From assembly GCF_040222955.1 (NCBI RefSeq), contig NZ_JAVKCA010000010.1:124001-188000 (forward strand): DNA of 64,000 nucleotides. The letters are read 5' to 3'. This DNA comes from Marinoscillum sp040222955. GTDB lineage: Bacteria; Bacteroidota; Bacteroidia; Cytophagales; Cyclobacteriaceae. The notes below the pieces were generated by a model. It was not told where the DNA came from, did no database searches, and saw only the letters and a list, made by a program, of their open reading frames with translations. Shown here piece by piece: positions 1-9,622 of the stretch. The translations under genes were made by a program, and so were the position numbers. Each line of letters starts with the position of its first letter. The first letter of the stretch is position 1.

Positions 1-232
1 GCTCACTAACCGACCATCATCTGTACTCTAAATAAAGTGCCCAAAGCACCTGAAAAAAATTTATTCGCGGTTTGGATTGTTTTCATCGACAAACAACTCC
101 GGCTTGCCCTTGAATGGTCTCCAAGCGCTTCAGCGCTGAATTCGCACCAGTTTTCTGACTACTCAAGGTGCTTAAAGAAGGAACAAAAAGCCTCCCGGAG
201 GAGGCCTTTCATCTACTTATAAACACAATGTA
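1..232. other. Window edge, no supportable gene
   Basis: A 61-codon open frame at 37-222 has no recognisable domain, signal peptide or ribosome-binding context, and its 3' end runs into the terminator hairpin of the minus-strand susD gene. I do not call it a gene. Apart from that hairpin nothing is recognisable here. Confidence 0.6.
185..208 (-). terminator. Rho-independent terminator after susCD
   Basis: Read on the minus strand, a 6-bp GC-rich stem (GCCTCC at 190-195 on the plus strand, GGAGGC at 200-205) with a 4-nt loop is followed by five T residues. It lies about 25 bp past the susD stop and fits the end of the susC-susD transcript. Confidence 0.8.
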
Positions 233-1786
233 TTATCTGGCGTCCCACCACACTTTGGTCAGGAACGTGTTGGTACCCTGTCTGCTGATGGCTTCTGCAT
301 AATTCGCTGAATTGTTAGAAGCCTCATGAGAAGGATAAATCATTCGTCTTGGAATGACCCCTCCTGTAGCATTTCCGGGATAGTTCACCGGTGTCAGTTC
401 CGGGTAACCCGTTCTTCTCCAGTTGGACCATACCTCATACCAGTCCAGGAATGACGCTACCCAGTACTGCGCGCCGATCATTTCCATACCATCGGCCGCC
501 ACAAATGGATTGGCTGCCAGGTAGGTAGTGATCTCATCTGCAGGCACCTCCGCTGTAGCGTTGTATTGAGTCAAAAACTCCATAGCGGCAGTCACCCCTG
601 CCGTATAGTGCGACTGAGCGGTACCGCCCACACTATAATTTCTTAACGCCGCTTCAGCAAGTAGTAACTCCACCTGAGCATAGTTAATCACGAAAGTGGG
701 GCCCGACAGGCTGAGGAATATGTCATCACGAATGGTTGAGTAATTGGTAATGTCCCCGGGAAAATCCGGATCCGTACTCACATCAAATGCACCTCCGTTC
801 TGATCCAGTCCATTTGGAAGTCCAATCTGATTGGCAGGGTCTGTATCGCCTGTGGCTTGTACCCTGGCAAAAAGACCGAGTCTCGGATCATTCGTGTCTG
901 AGAGGAAATCCACGAAGGTTTTGCTCAGGAACACTTCACCCGTATTCGTGGCATTCCATTCTCCAGCCAGAATGTTACTGTTTCTGTTCACAGTGGTACG
1001 GCCGCCTGCTGCATCATGCAGGATGAAAGCATTGTCTGCATTGGAGGTAAATACCCCTCCACTCACAGCCGTTTCAGCCCATTGTTTGGCCACTGTGGGT
1101 GCCACTTCTGTCAGTCGCATAGAGAGTCTGAGCATCATGGAGTACGCCAGTTTTTTCCACTGACCAATGGGGTCTGCTGCTGATCCGTAGATCAAATCTC
1201 CTGAGCCCGGCAAGTCGCCACTCGCATCCAAGGCTTCGGCAGCTTCTTTTAGTTCATTCAGCATGTCTGTATAAATAAACTCCTGAGTGTCGTACTTAGG
1301 GGCATAAATCCCTTCGTGATAAGCCAGGCCAGCTTCTGAATATGGAATCTCTCCATACAAATCTGTCAGTCTGTGGAAAATGATTACTTTCATGATTCGG
1401 GCAATCTGATGCAGGTTAGCATAGAGCGGATCCGTTTCCGTGATATTCAACAGGTCCACGATGTATTTCACCTGATCATTGTAAGCCACATCAAATGACG
1501 CATTGGCCCAACCATCATTTTGCATGTACTTATCTCCTGCATACCAGCTCGCATTGGCCAGCTGCTGAGTCATCATACTCGAGTAAATGATGTTGATTCT
1601 CCAGGTATCATAGCTGAAATCACTATTCCCGGTATACTCCAGCTGAGCCCTCGAAAGATGGTAAGAAGGCACGTAGCTTTCCTTTGCCACCTTGTTTTTG
1701 TCCGTGTTGATGTCTTCAAATTCGGATGTACATCCGGAAAAAGTCACCGCGACAGTCGTAAGAACGATATATAATAGATTCTTCAT
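233..1786 (-). CDS. SusD/RagB-family outer-membrane lipoprotein
   Basis: 517 aa. The N-terminus is a lipoprotein signal ending in the lipobox FSGC, so Cys19 should be the lipidated residue. The following SEFEDINTDKN segment and the WRINIIYSSMMTQQ-type helices match the SusD-and-RagB-like group (PF12771). SusD proteins are surface lipoproteins that close over a SusC barrel as a lid and help bind substrate, often glycans or peptides. The gene lies 18 bp downstream of its susC partner and ends at a strong terminator, so the two form a bicistronic unit. No glycoside hydrolase or peptidase is adjacent, so the substrate cannot be inferred. The family call is secure. Confidence 0.93.
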   Translation of the reverse strand: MKNLLYIVLTTVAVTFSGCTSEFEDINTDKNKVAKESYVPSYHLSRAQLEYTGNSDFSYDTWRINIIYSSMMTQQLANASWYAGDKYMQNDGWANASFDVAYNDQVKYIVDLLNITETDPLYANLHQIARIMKVIIFHRLTDLYGEIPYSEAGLAYHEGIYAPKYDTQEFIYTDMLNELKEAAEALDASGDLPGSGDLIYGSAADPIGQWKKLAYSMMLRLSMRLTEVAPTVAKQWAETAVSGGVFTSNADNAFILHDAAGGRTTVNRNSNILAGEWNATNTGEVFLSKTFVDFLSDTNDPRLGLFARVQATGDTDPANQIGLPNGLDQNGGAFDVSTDPDFPGDITNYSTIRDDIFLSLSGPTFVINYAQVELLLAEAALRNYSVGGTAQSHYTAGVTAAMEFLTQYNATAEVPADEITTYLAANPFVAADGMEMIGAQYWVASFLDWYEVWSNWRRTGYPELTPVNYPGNATGGVIPRRMIYPSHEASNNSANYAEAISRQGTNTFLTKVWWDAR

Positions 1787-1804
1787 GTCTCTTTCTTTAG
1801 ATGA

Positions 1805-4800
1805 TTAAAACTTAATGCCAAGGTTGATTCCGTATGTCTTAGACGTGGGGAGTCCCAGGTACTCAATCCCCTGAGCGTTGCCATTGGTATAATTAGACTC
1901 TGGATCAATGTTAGGTGTGCTCTTTTTGATGTAAAAGAGGTTTCTGCCCACCAGTGAAATACTCAGCCCCTTGATATTGCCCAGATTAGGGAAGTTATAG
2001 GTAAGACTCAATGAGCGGAATTTGATGAAATCAGCATCATACACCTGCAGCTTGGAAATACCCGCCAAGGCACCATAGTAGTTCTGATCGGTCACCGTAG
2101 ATGACACAGTATTTCCATCAGCATCCACACCACTCACCGTGATTCCATCCCCACGGCCTTCCAGTGTTGCCTTGTGAAGACCATTGCCATAGGCTATGGC
2201 ATTGGTACCAGAGTAGATCACTCCACCATATTTGAAGTCGATCAGGAAGGATAACGTAAGGTTCTTAAACCTTACATCATTGCTCCACCCGCCTGTAACC
2301 GGATGTACCCCTGTTCCCTGTGAGGTCAGCTCTGAAGCCGCCTGTGGGAGACCTGTTGCTCCTAATATCAGGTTGCCGGCATCATCCCGCATGTAATCAT
2401 AGGCCATCACCTGCGCGAATGGTTTTCCCACCACATGCTCAATGAACGCTCGCCCGTTTCTCGACTCTCCTACGGTAAGTTTATCCTGACCTTCTGCCAG
2501 GCCTATCACCGTGTTTTTGTTATTGGAAATATTAAAAGTAGAAGTCCATGTAAGTGCCTGAGTTTTCACTGGTACACCTCCCAAAAGGAATTCTACACCC
2601 GTGTTTTCAATCTCTGCAATGTTCACCACAGCGGTCTGATAACCGGATCCTCTTGAAATACCCACATTCACAATGTCATTGAGGGTTTGCTTTTTATACC
2701 AGGCCAGGTCTACAAACAGTCGCTTCTGTAAGAATTCCATCTCCCCACCGATTTCCAACTCGGTCACCTGAAGGGGCTCGATTTGAGGATTTGGCACGTT
2801 GTTATCTACATTTCCAAGTGGCACACCATTGATGGCGTTGCCCAAAGTACCATAGTATAGGTTAGTAGCAAATACCGGAGCATCACCACCGACGCGTGCA
2901 TAACCCGCTCTGATCTTACCCATATTCATCCATGGCATATTCAGCGATTCAGAGAATACATAGGAAAGGTTTACTGAAGGGTAATTGTAGGAGTTATTGC
3001 CACTGGGCAAGGTGCTCGACCAGTCGTTTCTATCCGTGATGTTCAAAAACAGCATGTCTCTGAATCCAAGCTCAACAGAACCATATAGTGAGTGTACCTC
3101 CTTTTGTGGCTCCGTCACGTTGGCACCTTTGGTGGTGGCAGTGCCCGGGTTATAAAGAAATGGGAAAGCAAAACCGCTGGCATTCACTTCTACAGTCTTC
3201 TGCTGCATTTTCAACAAATTACCTCCCAGGGTGACCCCAATAGAGAAGTCTCTGTTCACATCTTTATTGATCCCGACCAGGAAATCAGCGTTGGTTTCAT
3301 TGTAGTTCACTGTACGCTGCAAGTCCAGACCGCCGGTAGGACGGTAAGCTGTACCTGTAGGTGTGATCTGGGTGGCATTGAAAGCATAGAAGTCATTGGC
3401 AATACGTGCCTGCACGTATAACCACTCCAAGGGTGCATAGCGCAGACTAGCCACACTTAACACCCGGTCTTTGGAAGTTTCAGTGATGAACCTGTTGGCT
3501 GCAAAGTATGGGTTGGTGGTAAAAGCATCACTACCAAACCGGATTTCGTTTTTCAACTCGTCATATCCGGGAGCGAGGTATTCTGCATCCACGTTGGGTG
3601 GCAAAAACATGATCGCATAGTTACCGTTACCAGGTGCGTCGTTCACTTTGGTTCGGCCCGCACCATCTTTGGTATAGTTCACATTCGCACTCCCTGTCAG
3701 CTGGGGAGACAGCTTGTACGAGGCATCCAAATTGATTGTTTGTCTCTTATAATCAGCTCCGGGGTAGACTGAGGTATTTCTCAAATCACCCAAAGACAAT
3801 CTGACAGAGCCAGACTCGCCGCCACCGGAAATCGCCAATGAATTGGTATAAGTGGCACCGGTCTCATAAAAATCGTTCAGGTTGCCCCCGCTCACGGCTG
3901 AGTATGGATGTTGCCTGCCATCAAAAAGCGTGACCATGGAGCCATCAAGCGGCGCTCCCCAGGAGGTAAGCCCGGTATTGAGGGCAGAAGTCTGATCCGT
4001 AGGAGCAGCACCAAGTGTCCCTTGTCCATACTTTTCCTGAAAATCTCTGAAGTCATTGATCCTGGAGATGGCCACATTGCTGTTAAACTCTACCCCCAGT
4101 CCCTGACTGGACTTTCCAGATTTGGTGGTGATCAGGATCACACCATTACGGCCTCTCTGGCCATAAAGGGCAGCGGCTGCACCTCCTTTTAGTACGGTGA
4201 TGTCTTCTATATCATCCGGGTTGATGCTGGAGATACCATCTCCGAAATCCGCACCATCCCATTTACCCACGCTACCCAGGTTGTCATTGTTCATCTGGAT
4301 ACCGTTGATAACATAAAGTGGCTGGTTGTTAAATGAGAGGGAGGAGTTACCGCGAATGGTCACTCGCGAAGATCCCCCTGGACCTGTGGAAGGCGCACTG
4401 CTGTTGAGGCCTGCTACTCTCCCTACCAGGTTGTCCGCCACACTGATCTCTCGCGCTTTGGTAAATTGCTCCCCTTTCACTCTGGACACGGAGTATCCGA
4501 GCGTCTTCGAGTCTCTTTCGATCCCCAAAGCCGTTACCACCACTTCACCAAGCTGAGTGATGTCGGCATCCATGGCCACAGTAATAATGGCCCGCGAGCC
4601 AACAACTTGCTCCACGGACGCAAAACCGATGGATGAAAAGACAAGTACGTCCGTTTCGTTTTCAATCTGGATTCTGAATTTTCCATCCAGATCCGTAGTA
4701 GTCCCTGAGTCCGTCCCTTTGATCAGGACAGTGGCACCAGGTATAGGCTCCCCCGATTGGGCATCACTTACAGTTCCCGAGACAGTTTGCTGTCCGAGTA

Positions 4801-4849
4801 CAACGATGCCCATCAGCATTAACATGCAAAATGGTAGTATTCTCTTCAT
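1805..4849 (-). CDS. SusC/RagA-family TonB-linked outer-membrane transporter
   Basis: 1014 aa. A signal peptide ending near Gly-Gln-Gln is followed by a carboxypeptidase-D-regulatory-like domain (VSGTVSDAQSGEPIPGATV, about residues 22-105). A TonB plug comes next (VTALGIERDSKTLGYSV, then the SINPDDIEDITVLKGGAAAA motif near residue 210), then a beta-barrel ending in an aromatic-rich strand (YGINLGIKF). The length is normal for the family. It is a TonB-energised importer working with the SusD lipoprotein encoded 18 bp downstream. It is transcribed divergently from a LytS/LytTR pair, a possible but unproven regulator. The energy transducer at 36.6-37.3 kb is one candidate TonB partner. Confidence 0.95.
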   Translation of the reverse strand: MKRILPFCMLMLMGIVVLGQQTVSGTVSDAQSGEPIPGATVLIKGTDSGTTTDLDGKFRIQIENETDVLVFSSIGFASVEQVVGSRAIITVAMDADITQLGEVVVTALGIERDSKTLGYSVSRVKGEQFTKAREISVADNLVGRVAGLNSSAPSTGPGGSSRVTIRGNSSLSFNNQPLYVINGIQMNNDNLGSVGKWDGADFGDGISSINPDDIEDITVLKGGAAAALYGQRGRNGVILITTKSGKSSQGLGVEFNSNVAISRINDFRDFQEKYGQGTLGAAPTDQTSALNTGLTSWGAPLDGSMVTLFDGRQHPYSAVSGGNLNDFYETGATYTNSLAISGGGESGSVRLSLGDLRNTSVYPGADYKRQTINLDASYKLSPQLTGSANVNYTKDGAGRTKVNDAPGNGNYAIMFLPPNVDAEYLAPGYDELKNEIRFGSDAFTTNPYFAANRFITETSKDRVLSVASLRYAPLEWLYVQARIANDFYAFNATQITPTGTAYRPTGGLDLQRTVNYNETNADFLVGINKDVNRDFSIGVTLGGNLLKMQQKTVEVNASGFAFPFLYNPGTATTKGANVTEPQKEVHSLYGSVELGFRDMLFLNITDRNDWSSTLPSGNNSYNYPSVNLSYVFSESLNMPWMNMGKIRAGYARVGGDAPVFATNLYYGTLGNAINGVPLGNVDNNVPNPQIEPLQVTELEIGGEMEFLQKRLFVDLAWYKKQTLNDIVNVGISRGSGYQTAVVNIAEIENTGVEFLLGGVPVKTQALTWTSTFNISNNKNTVIGLAEGQDKLTVGESRNGRAFIEHVVGKPFAQVMAYDYMRDDAGNLILGATGLPQAASELTSQGTGVHPVTGGWSNDVRFKNLTLSFLIDFKYGGVIYSGTNAIAYGNGLHKATLEGRGDGITVSGVDADGNTVSSTVTDQNYYGALAGISKLQVYDADFIKFRSLSLTYNFPNLGNIKGLSISLVGRNLFYIKKSTPNIDPESNYTNGNAQGIEYLGLPTSKTYGINLGIKF

Positions 4850-5129
4850 AGAATTAAACTTTTTGGTTTAGGACTTTTGTGACTGCCTTTTTTCAGTCAC
4901 GGTACCCAATTAAGGAAGTCAGTATGATCTGAGGAAATTTATTCGCAGTACGACGAGCTTTTATCGCTAGATGACATTTGCGGTGCTATGAATAGCACCT
5001 ATGCTGTTTATTGGCAAAACAGCGCTGTTGGTATAATTTAAGGTTTGCGCGTTCACTTATTTAGGAAATTTGGCTATCTAGTATATACAGTATCGCCTAT
5101 ATAAGGCCATCAAGAATAAATAACCGGCA
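4850..5129. promoter_or_regulatory. Divergent control region with three inverted repeats
   Basis: This 280-bp spacer separates the start codons of susC (minus) and lytS (plus). Three exact inverted repeats are visible: GTGACTG/CAGTCAC (4879-4885 and 4894-4900), just before susC; GGTGCTAT-GA-ATAGCACC (4982-4999), a near-continuous palindrome; and GCTGTTT/AAACAGC (5003-5009 and 5017-5023). The last two lie side by side in the middle, where operators serving both genes would sit. The first could instead be a hairpin in the susC leader. No convincing -7 element was identified on either strand. Confidence 0.5.
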
Positions 5130-6188
5130 TTGAAGCAGCTTAGAAAACACCGAACAGTACTCTTCCATATCCTCTTCTGGGTAGGCTATTTCTCTTTCAA
5201 CAGTGTAAGGTGGGGTCACTACTTTGGCGACTATATCTATTCGATCAAGTCTAATCTGGTAGAGTTCCCAATACATATCATTCTGGTATATCTCAATTTA
5301 TACTGGCTGGTACCCCGGCTGCTTTCAAAAAAGAAATACCTGTTCTATGTTTTGTCCCTCTTCGGAGCCACGCTGGCCTTCTCGCTCGTCAAGATTCTGC
5401 TAACCTATGGCCTGGTGACGACCAACATCTGGCCGGAATCTGCCAAGCCCGAAACGGACCTGTTTGGGTTAAGCTATATCATCACAGTATTCATCGGTGA
5501 ACTGTACATCATCGGGCTCACTGCCGCCATCAAGCTGACCATTGACCACATCCGGGAGCGCGATGCCCAACGGGAGCTGGAAAAAAACAGCCTCGAGACT
5601 GAACTTGCTTACCTGAAGAGTCAGATCCAGCCGCACTTCTTTTTCAATACCCTTAACAGCCTCTATGCCCTCACACTTGAAAAATCCGATTTGGCCCCCA
5701 ACACCATCCTGAAGCTGTCCAACCTCATGAGTTTTGTCATTTACCGGGCCAAAGCCGATGAGGTGACCCTCATGGAAACGGTGACGCACATGAAGAACTA
5801 TATTGAACTGGAGAAAATCCGGTTTGGCATCCGACTGCAGGTGCATTTTGAGATCACCGGCAAACTTGACGACAAGAAAATACCACCACTCATCCTGTCG
5901 CCTTTTGTAGAAAACAGCATGAAGCATGGTGGAGAGTCGCCTGAGGGCACCTTTGACATTTGGATCAAGCTGGATGTGGAGGGAGATAAACTCCGTTTCC
6001 AGGTGCACAACTGGCTGAAGGATTATCAGGATTCCAAAGAAGTACAGCGGCTCAATAAAAGTGAGGGCATAGGTCTTCAAAATACCATTCGAAGGCTTAA
6101 GTTGCTCTATCAGAACAAGTACCAGCTGGACATCAGTCAGGATGGTCAAAAACATATGGTTAATTTGGTACTCCCCTTAAATCAATAG
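5130..6188 (+). CDS. LytS-type sensor histidine kinase
   Basis: 352 aa, TTG start. Four predicted membrane helices occupy roughly residues 10-145. A short coiled coil (about 145-160) follows, then the His_kinase (PF06580) H-box YLKSQIQPHFFFNTLNSL with the phospho-acceptor histidine near residue 169. A GHKL ATPase domain ends the protein (N-box FVENSMKHG, G-box EGIGLQNTIRRL). This layout is typical of YehU/LytS kinases paired with LytTR regulators. The response regulator gene starts 2 bp downstream, so the two are translated from one message. The sensor region is purely membrane-embedded, with no large periplasmic domain, so the signal is unknown. Confidence 0.93.
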   Translation: MKQLRKHRTVLFHILFWVGYFSFNSVRWGHYFGDYIYSIKSNLVEFPIHIILVYLNLYWLVPRLLSKKKYLFYVLSLFGATLAFSLVKILLTYGLVTTNIWPESAKPETDLFGLSYIITVFIGELYIIGLTAAIKLTIDHIRERDAQRELEKNSLETELAYLKSQIQPHFFFNTLNSLYALTLEKSDLAPNTILKLSNLMSFVIYRAKADEVTLMETVTHMKNYIELEKIRFGIRLQVHFEITGKLDDKKIPPLILSPFVENSMKHGGESPEGTFDIWIKLDVEGDKLRFQVHNWLKDYQDSKEVQRLNKSEGIGLQNTIRRLKLLYQNKYQLDISQDGQKHMVNLVLPLNQ

Positions 6189-6190
6189 AT

Positions 6191-6904
6191 ATGCAAGTGA
6201 AATGCCTGATCATAGATGACGAGCCTTTGGCCGTAAAAGTGGTGGAGAAATACATCGAAGAAGTAGATGACTTTGAATGCGTAGGGAGCTGCTCCAATGG
6301 GCTGGAAGCCATACGGTTTCTGAATGAGCAGGCTGTAGACCTCATTTTTCTGGACATCAATATGCCCAAACTTAGCGGCATGGAGTTTTTGGAAACCCTG
6401 AAAAACCCTCCACAGGTGGTGATCACCACGGCCTATCGCGACTATGCCGTAGAAAGCTATAACTATGATGTGGTGGACTACCTGGTGAAACCCATAGAAT
6501 TTCCCCGTTTTTTCCGGATGGTGCAAAAAGTAATGAACCGACTGAGCATCAGGCCCACAGGCCCGGGGGGTACTGGCGGCGAGGCAGAGAAAATCGACCA
6601 CCTCTTTCTCAAAGTGGACAAAAAAATGGTGAAGGTATTCCTGAAAGACCTCCTGTATGTGGAGAGCCTCAAGGACTATGTGATGGTGCGCACGACGGCC
6701 GAAGACCTCATTGTCCACCATAATCTCCACTCCTTCACCGACCTGCTGCCACAGGAAGATTTTATGCGAATACACCGCAGCTACACCGTTTCTTTAGAGA
6801 AAATCAAAGCCATCAATGGCAATCAGGTGGAGATTGGCGGCAAACATCTGCCCATCGGCCGCAACTACCAGTCAGAGGTAAAAAACAGAATATTGAAGGG
6901 CTAG
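6191..6904 (+). CDS. LytTR-family response regulator
   Basis: 237 aa. The N-terminal receiver domain carries the acidic pair in LIIDDEP, the phospho-acceptor Asp in FLDINMP (about residue 56) and the conserved Lys in YLVKPIEF. A Gly-rich linker (RPTGPGGTGG, about 118-127) leads to a LytTR DNA-binding domain (LYVESLKDYVMVRT ... FMRIHRSYTVSL). It starts 2 bp after the LytS kinase stop. LytTR regulators usually bind paired direct repeats upstream of target genes; the divergent susC gene is the closest candidate target, on position alone. Confidence 0.95.
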   Translation: MQVKCLIIDDEPLAVKVVEKYIEEVDDFECVGSCSNGLEAIRFLNEQAVDLIFLDINMPKLSGMEFLETLKNPPQVVITTAYRDYAVESYNYDVVDYLVKPIEFPRFFRMVQKVMNRLSIRPTGPGGTGGEAEKIDHLFLKVDKKMVKVFLKDLLYVESLKDYVMVRTTAEDLIVHHNLHSFTDLLPQEDFMRIHRSYTVSLEKIKAINGNQVEIGGKHLPIGRNYQSEVKNRILKG

Positions 6905-6948
6905 ACAAAAGCCAAAACGAGGGCTTATGTTCATCCGCCAAAGATCAC

Positions 6949-6956
6949 TAACTTTG
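6949..6956 (+). promoter_or_regulatory. Bacteroidota -7 element before prfC
   Basis: TAACTTTG matches the Bacteroidota -7 consensus TAnnTTTG and lies about 22 bp before the prfC start codon, which would give a short leader. A clear -33 TTG was not found at the expected spacing, so this rests on the -7 match and position. Confidence 0.5.
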
Positions 6957-6978
6957 CGCCCTGAAATACTCGCAGGGA

Positions 6979-8559
6979 ATGACCTTAGAACAAGAAATAC
7001 AGAAGCGCCGCACCTTTGGAATTATCGCTCACCCGGATGCCGGAAAAACCACACTCACGGAGAAACTACTCCTGTTTGGTGGGGCCATACAAACGGCTGG
7101 TGCCGTAAAATCCAACAAAATAGACGTAGGCACCCGCTCTGACTGGATGGAGATAGAAAAGCAGCGGGGTATTTCGGTGGCCACTTCCGTAATGGGTTTT
7201 GACTACAAAGATTTAAAAATCAACATTCTGGACACCCCCGGTCACGAAGACTTTGCAGAAGACACTTACCGCACACTCACTGCCGTGGACAGTGTGATCA
7301 TGGTGATAGACTGTGTGAAGGGTGTGGAGCGACAGACCGAAAAGCTGATGGAGGTATGCCGGATGCGTAAAACTCCGGTGCTTTGTTTCATCAATAAGCT
7401 GGACCGGGAAGGCCGCGATGCCTTTGAGCTGCTGGATGAAATAGAAGAAAAGCTGGGCATCAATGTGCGCCCCATGAGCTGGCCCATAGGCATGGGAAAA
7501 TCACTGCGAGGCGTTTTCAATATTTTTGAAAATAACCTGAACCTATACGAGCCCAGCAAAACCAAGAAAGTCACCGATGTAGTGGAGATCAAAGGCATCG
7601 ATGATCCCGAACTGGATAAGCGACTACCTGCATCTGCCGTGAAGACACTTAGAGAAGAAATAGAGCTGGTCAATGGGGTGTATGATCCCCTGGATGTCAG
7701 CAAATACCTCAATGGCGAAGTGGCTCCGGTCTTTTTTGGCAGTGCGGTCAATAACTTCGGGGTGCGTGAGCTGCTCGATTGCTTCATACAGATCGCTCCA
7801 CCGCCTGTGGCCCGTGAAACTGAAGAACGCAAGATTGAACCGAATGAGCGAAAGTTCTCAGGCTTCATCTTTAAGATACATGCCAACATGGACCCCAAGC
7901 ACCGAAACCGAATCGCTTTTGCGCGAATCTGCTCAGGCACTTTTCATCGGGGCACCAGCTACTACAATGTGCGCCACGACAAGCAATTTCGATTTTCCAA
8001 TGCCACAGCCTTCATGGCGCAGCAGAAAGAAACCGTGGACGAAGCCTTCCCTGGGGACATTGTAGGACTATACGATACCGGCAACCTGAAGATTGGCGAT
8101 ACCCTCACCGAAGGTGAAAAAGGACTGTACAAAGGAATCCCTTCCTTCTCGCCAGAGCTATTCAGAGAAGTGATCAACCTGGACGCCATGAAGTCCAAGC
8201 AGTTGGAAAAAGGACTCAATCAGCTAATGGACGAAGGAGTGGCCCAGCTCTTTACTTTCGAGATGGGAGCCCGAAAAGTGGTGGGCACCGTAGGTGCACT
8301 GCAGTTTGAAGTATTGCAGTACCGCCTCCTCAATGAATACAATGCCAAGGCGCGATTTGACCATGTCAACATCTACAAGGCCTGCTGGATCAGCAGTAAA
8401 AACGAAGCTAAGCTGGATGCGTTTATCAAGGACAAATACCGTCACATTGCTAAAGACAAAGAAGGAAAACTCGTGTTCATGGCAGAGTCCAAGGCCTGGT
8501 TGCAGATGGTACAGGACAACTTCCCGGATGTGGAATTTCACTTTATCAGTGAGTTTTAA
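6979..8559 (+). CDS. prfC: Peptide chain release factor 3
   Basis: 526 aa, the normal length for RF3. It has a translational GTPase G-domain with P-loop AHPDAGKTTLTE, switch-II DTPGHEDF and the guanine-specificity motif NKLD. The RF3-specific domains II and III follow, including the conserved segment QFEVLQYRLLNEYNAKA. RF3 is a GTPase that recycles RF1/RF2 from the ribosome after peptide release. The start is the ATG preceding TLEQEIQKRRTFGII. The 87 bp before the next gene hold no obvious terminator. Confidence 0.97.
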   Translation: MTLEQEIQKRRTFGIIAHPDAGKTTLTEKLLLFGGAIQTAGAVKSNKIDVGTRSDWMEIEKQRGISVATSVMGFDYKDLKINILDTPGHEDFAEDTYRTLTAVDSVIMVIDCVKGVERQTEKLMEVCRMRKTPVLCFINKLDREGRDAFELLDEIEEKLGINVRPMSWPIGMGKSLRGVFNIFENNLNLYEPSKTKKVTDVVEIKGIDDPELDKRLPASAVKTLREEIELVNGVYDPLDVSKYLNGEVAPVFFGSAVNNFGVRELLDCFIQIAPPPVARETEERKIEPNERKFSGFIFKIHANMDPKHRNRIAFARICSGTFHRGTSYYNVRHDKQFRFSNATAFMAQQKETVDEAFPGDIVGLYDTGNLKIGDTLTEGEKGLYKGIPSFSPELFREVINLDAMKSKQLEKGLNQLMDEGVAQLFTFEMGARKVVGTVGALQFEVLQYRLLNEYNAKARFDHVNIYKACWISSKNEAKLDAFIKDKYRHIAKDKEGKLVFMAESKAWLQMVQDNFPDVEFHFISEF

Positions 8560-8646
8560 AGCCGAGATTTCATCTTGTTTGGGCGCTGTTGCTTCTGCTT
8601 TGATCACATTTGGATGAATGGCCCGTGGTAAAAAATATTAACAACC

Positions 8647-9330
8647 TTGAGTAAACCAATAGTATTATTTGAAGACAATCACCTGCTGATCCTCAGCAAA
8701 CCAACCGGCTGGCTGGTGCAGGGAGATAAGACCGGTGACAGCACACTGACAGATTGGGGCCGGGACTACATCAAAGAAAAATATCAAAAACCCGGTGACG
8801 TTTTCCTACACCCCTGCCACCGGCTGGACAGACCCGTAGGGGGAATCACCGTTTTTGCGCGAACCTCCAAAGCACTGGAGCGCATGAATAAGCTTTTCCG
8901 AGAGGATAACATCCAAAAAACTTACCTCGCTGTGGTACAGGGAAAGCCCGAGCGTGAATCCGGAAAACTGATTCACTGGCTGGAGAAGGACGGGGCCAGA
9001 AACCTGGTGAAGGCCTACCCCAAAGCGAAGGGCGGAGCCAAAGAAGCGGAGCTGGATTATCAGCTCCTGGCCACGGAGAAAGCACATTCGCTGCTGAAAG
9101 TGCTGCCCAAAACCGGACGCCCACACCAGATCCGTGTCCAGCTCTCCAAAATGGGCTGCCCCATCAAAGGAGACTTAAAGTATGGCTACGCCGAGCCAAA
9201 TGCCGACAAAAGCATTCACTTACACGCCTTTCAGATTAGTTTTGTGCACCCTGTCAAAAAGGAACCCATAACTTTCACTTCATTACCCCATTGGAATGAA
9301 TTCAAATCCATCATCCATGAGTTGGCTTAA
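8647..9330 (+). CDS. RluA-family RNA pseudouridine synthase
   Basis: 227 aa, TTG start. It contains the RluA-family catalytic motif HRLDRPVGG with the nucleophilic Asp, preceded by the typical opening VLFEDNHLLILSKPTGWLVQ, and the later GRPHQIRVQL motif. There is no S4 domain, and the length suits a single-domain enzyme like RluA or TruC. These enzymes isomerise specific uridines in rRNA or tRNA; the target cannot be assigned from sequence alone. Its stop overlaps the start of the next small membrane-protein gene, suggesting co-transcription through to pabB. Confidence 0.88.
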   Translation: MSKPIVLFEDNHLLILSKPTGWLVQGDKTGDSTLTDWGRDYIKEKYQKPGDVFLHPCHRLDRPVGGITVFARTSKALERMNKLFREDNIQKTYLAVVQGKPERESGKLIHWLEKDGARNLVKAYPKAKGGAKEAELDYQLLATEKAHSLLKVLPKTGRPHQIRVQLSKMGCPIKGDLKYGYAEPNADKSIHLHAFQISFVHPVKKEPITFTSLPHWNEFKSIIHELA

Positions 9331-9622
9331 CCGATTGCAAACCCGCTGGAACCTCAAAAGCGGCTTTCAGGTGGTCATGGTACTGATCGTCTTTGCCTGC
9401 ACAGGCTTCACGGTGCTGTTTCTCAAACGGCCGGTTGTTGCTTTCTTCACCGGTGATGGCGAGCAAAACATCTGGTTTTCGGTGGTCTACTACCTCCTTA
9501 TCCTGCCCATATACAATATCATTCTGCTGTTTTATGGCTTCCTATTTGGCCAGTTTCGCTTCTTCTGGGAGTTTGAAAAGCGCACGTTCAGACGGTTGAC
9601 CGGCAAAAAAGACAATGCTTGA
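9317..9622 (+). CDS. Small membrane protein, DUF6787-like
   Basis: 101 aa from the ATG at 9317; a longer start at 9296 would deepen the overlap with the upstream gene and is less likely. Two hydrophobic helices (VVMVLIVFACTGFTVLFL and the YYLLILPIYNIILLFYGFL region) are followed by GQFRFFWEFEKR, a signature I associate with the Bacteroidota DUF6787 family. Function is unknown. It overlaps the pseudouridine synthase gene by 14 bp and pabB by 8 bp, so translation is probably coupled. Confidence 0.75.
   Translation: MSWLNRLQTRWNLKSGFQVVMVLIVFACTGFTVLFLKRPVVAFFTGDGEQNIWFSVVYYLLILPIYNIILLFYGFLFGQFRFFWEFEKRTFRRLTGKKDNA

Noticed and set aside
37..222. 61-residue open frame at the window start
   Set aside because: No domain, signal or start context, and it ends in the terminator hairpin of susD.
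5469..6155. 228-codon open frame antisense to the LytS kinase
   Set aside because: The opposite strand encodes a well-conserved kinase over the whole interval; the antisense product shows no family pattern.
6182..6775. 197-codon open frame antisense to the response regulator
   Set aside because: Fully covered by the LytTR gene with clear motifs; shadow frame only.
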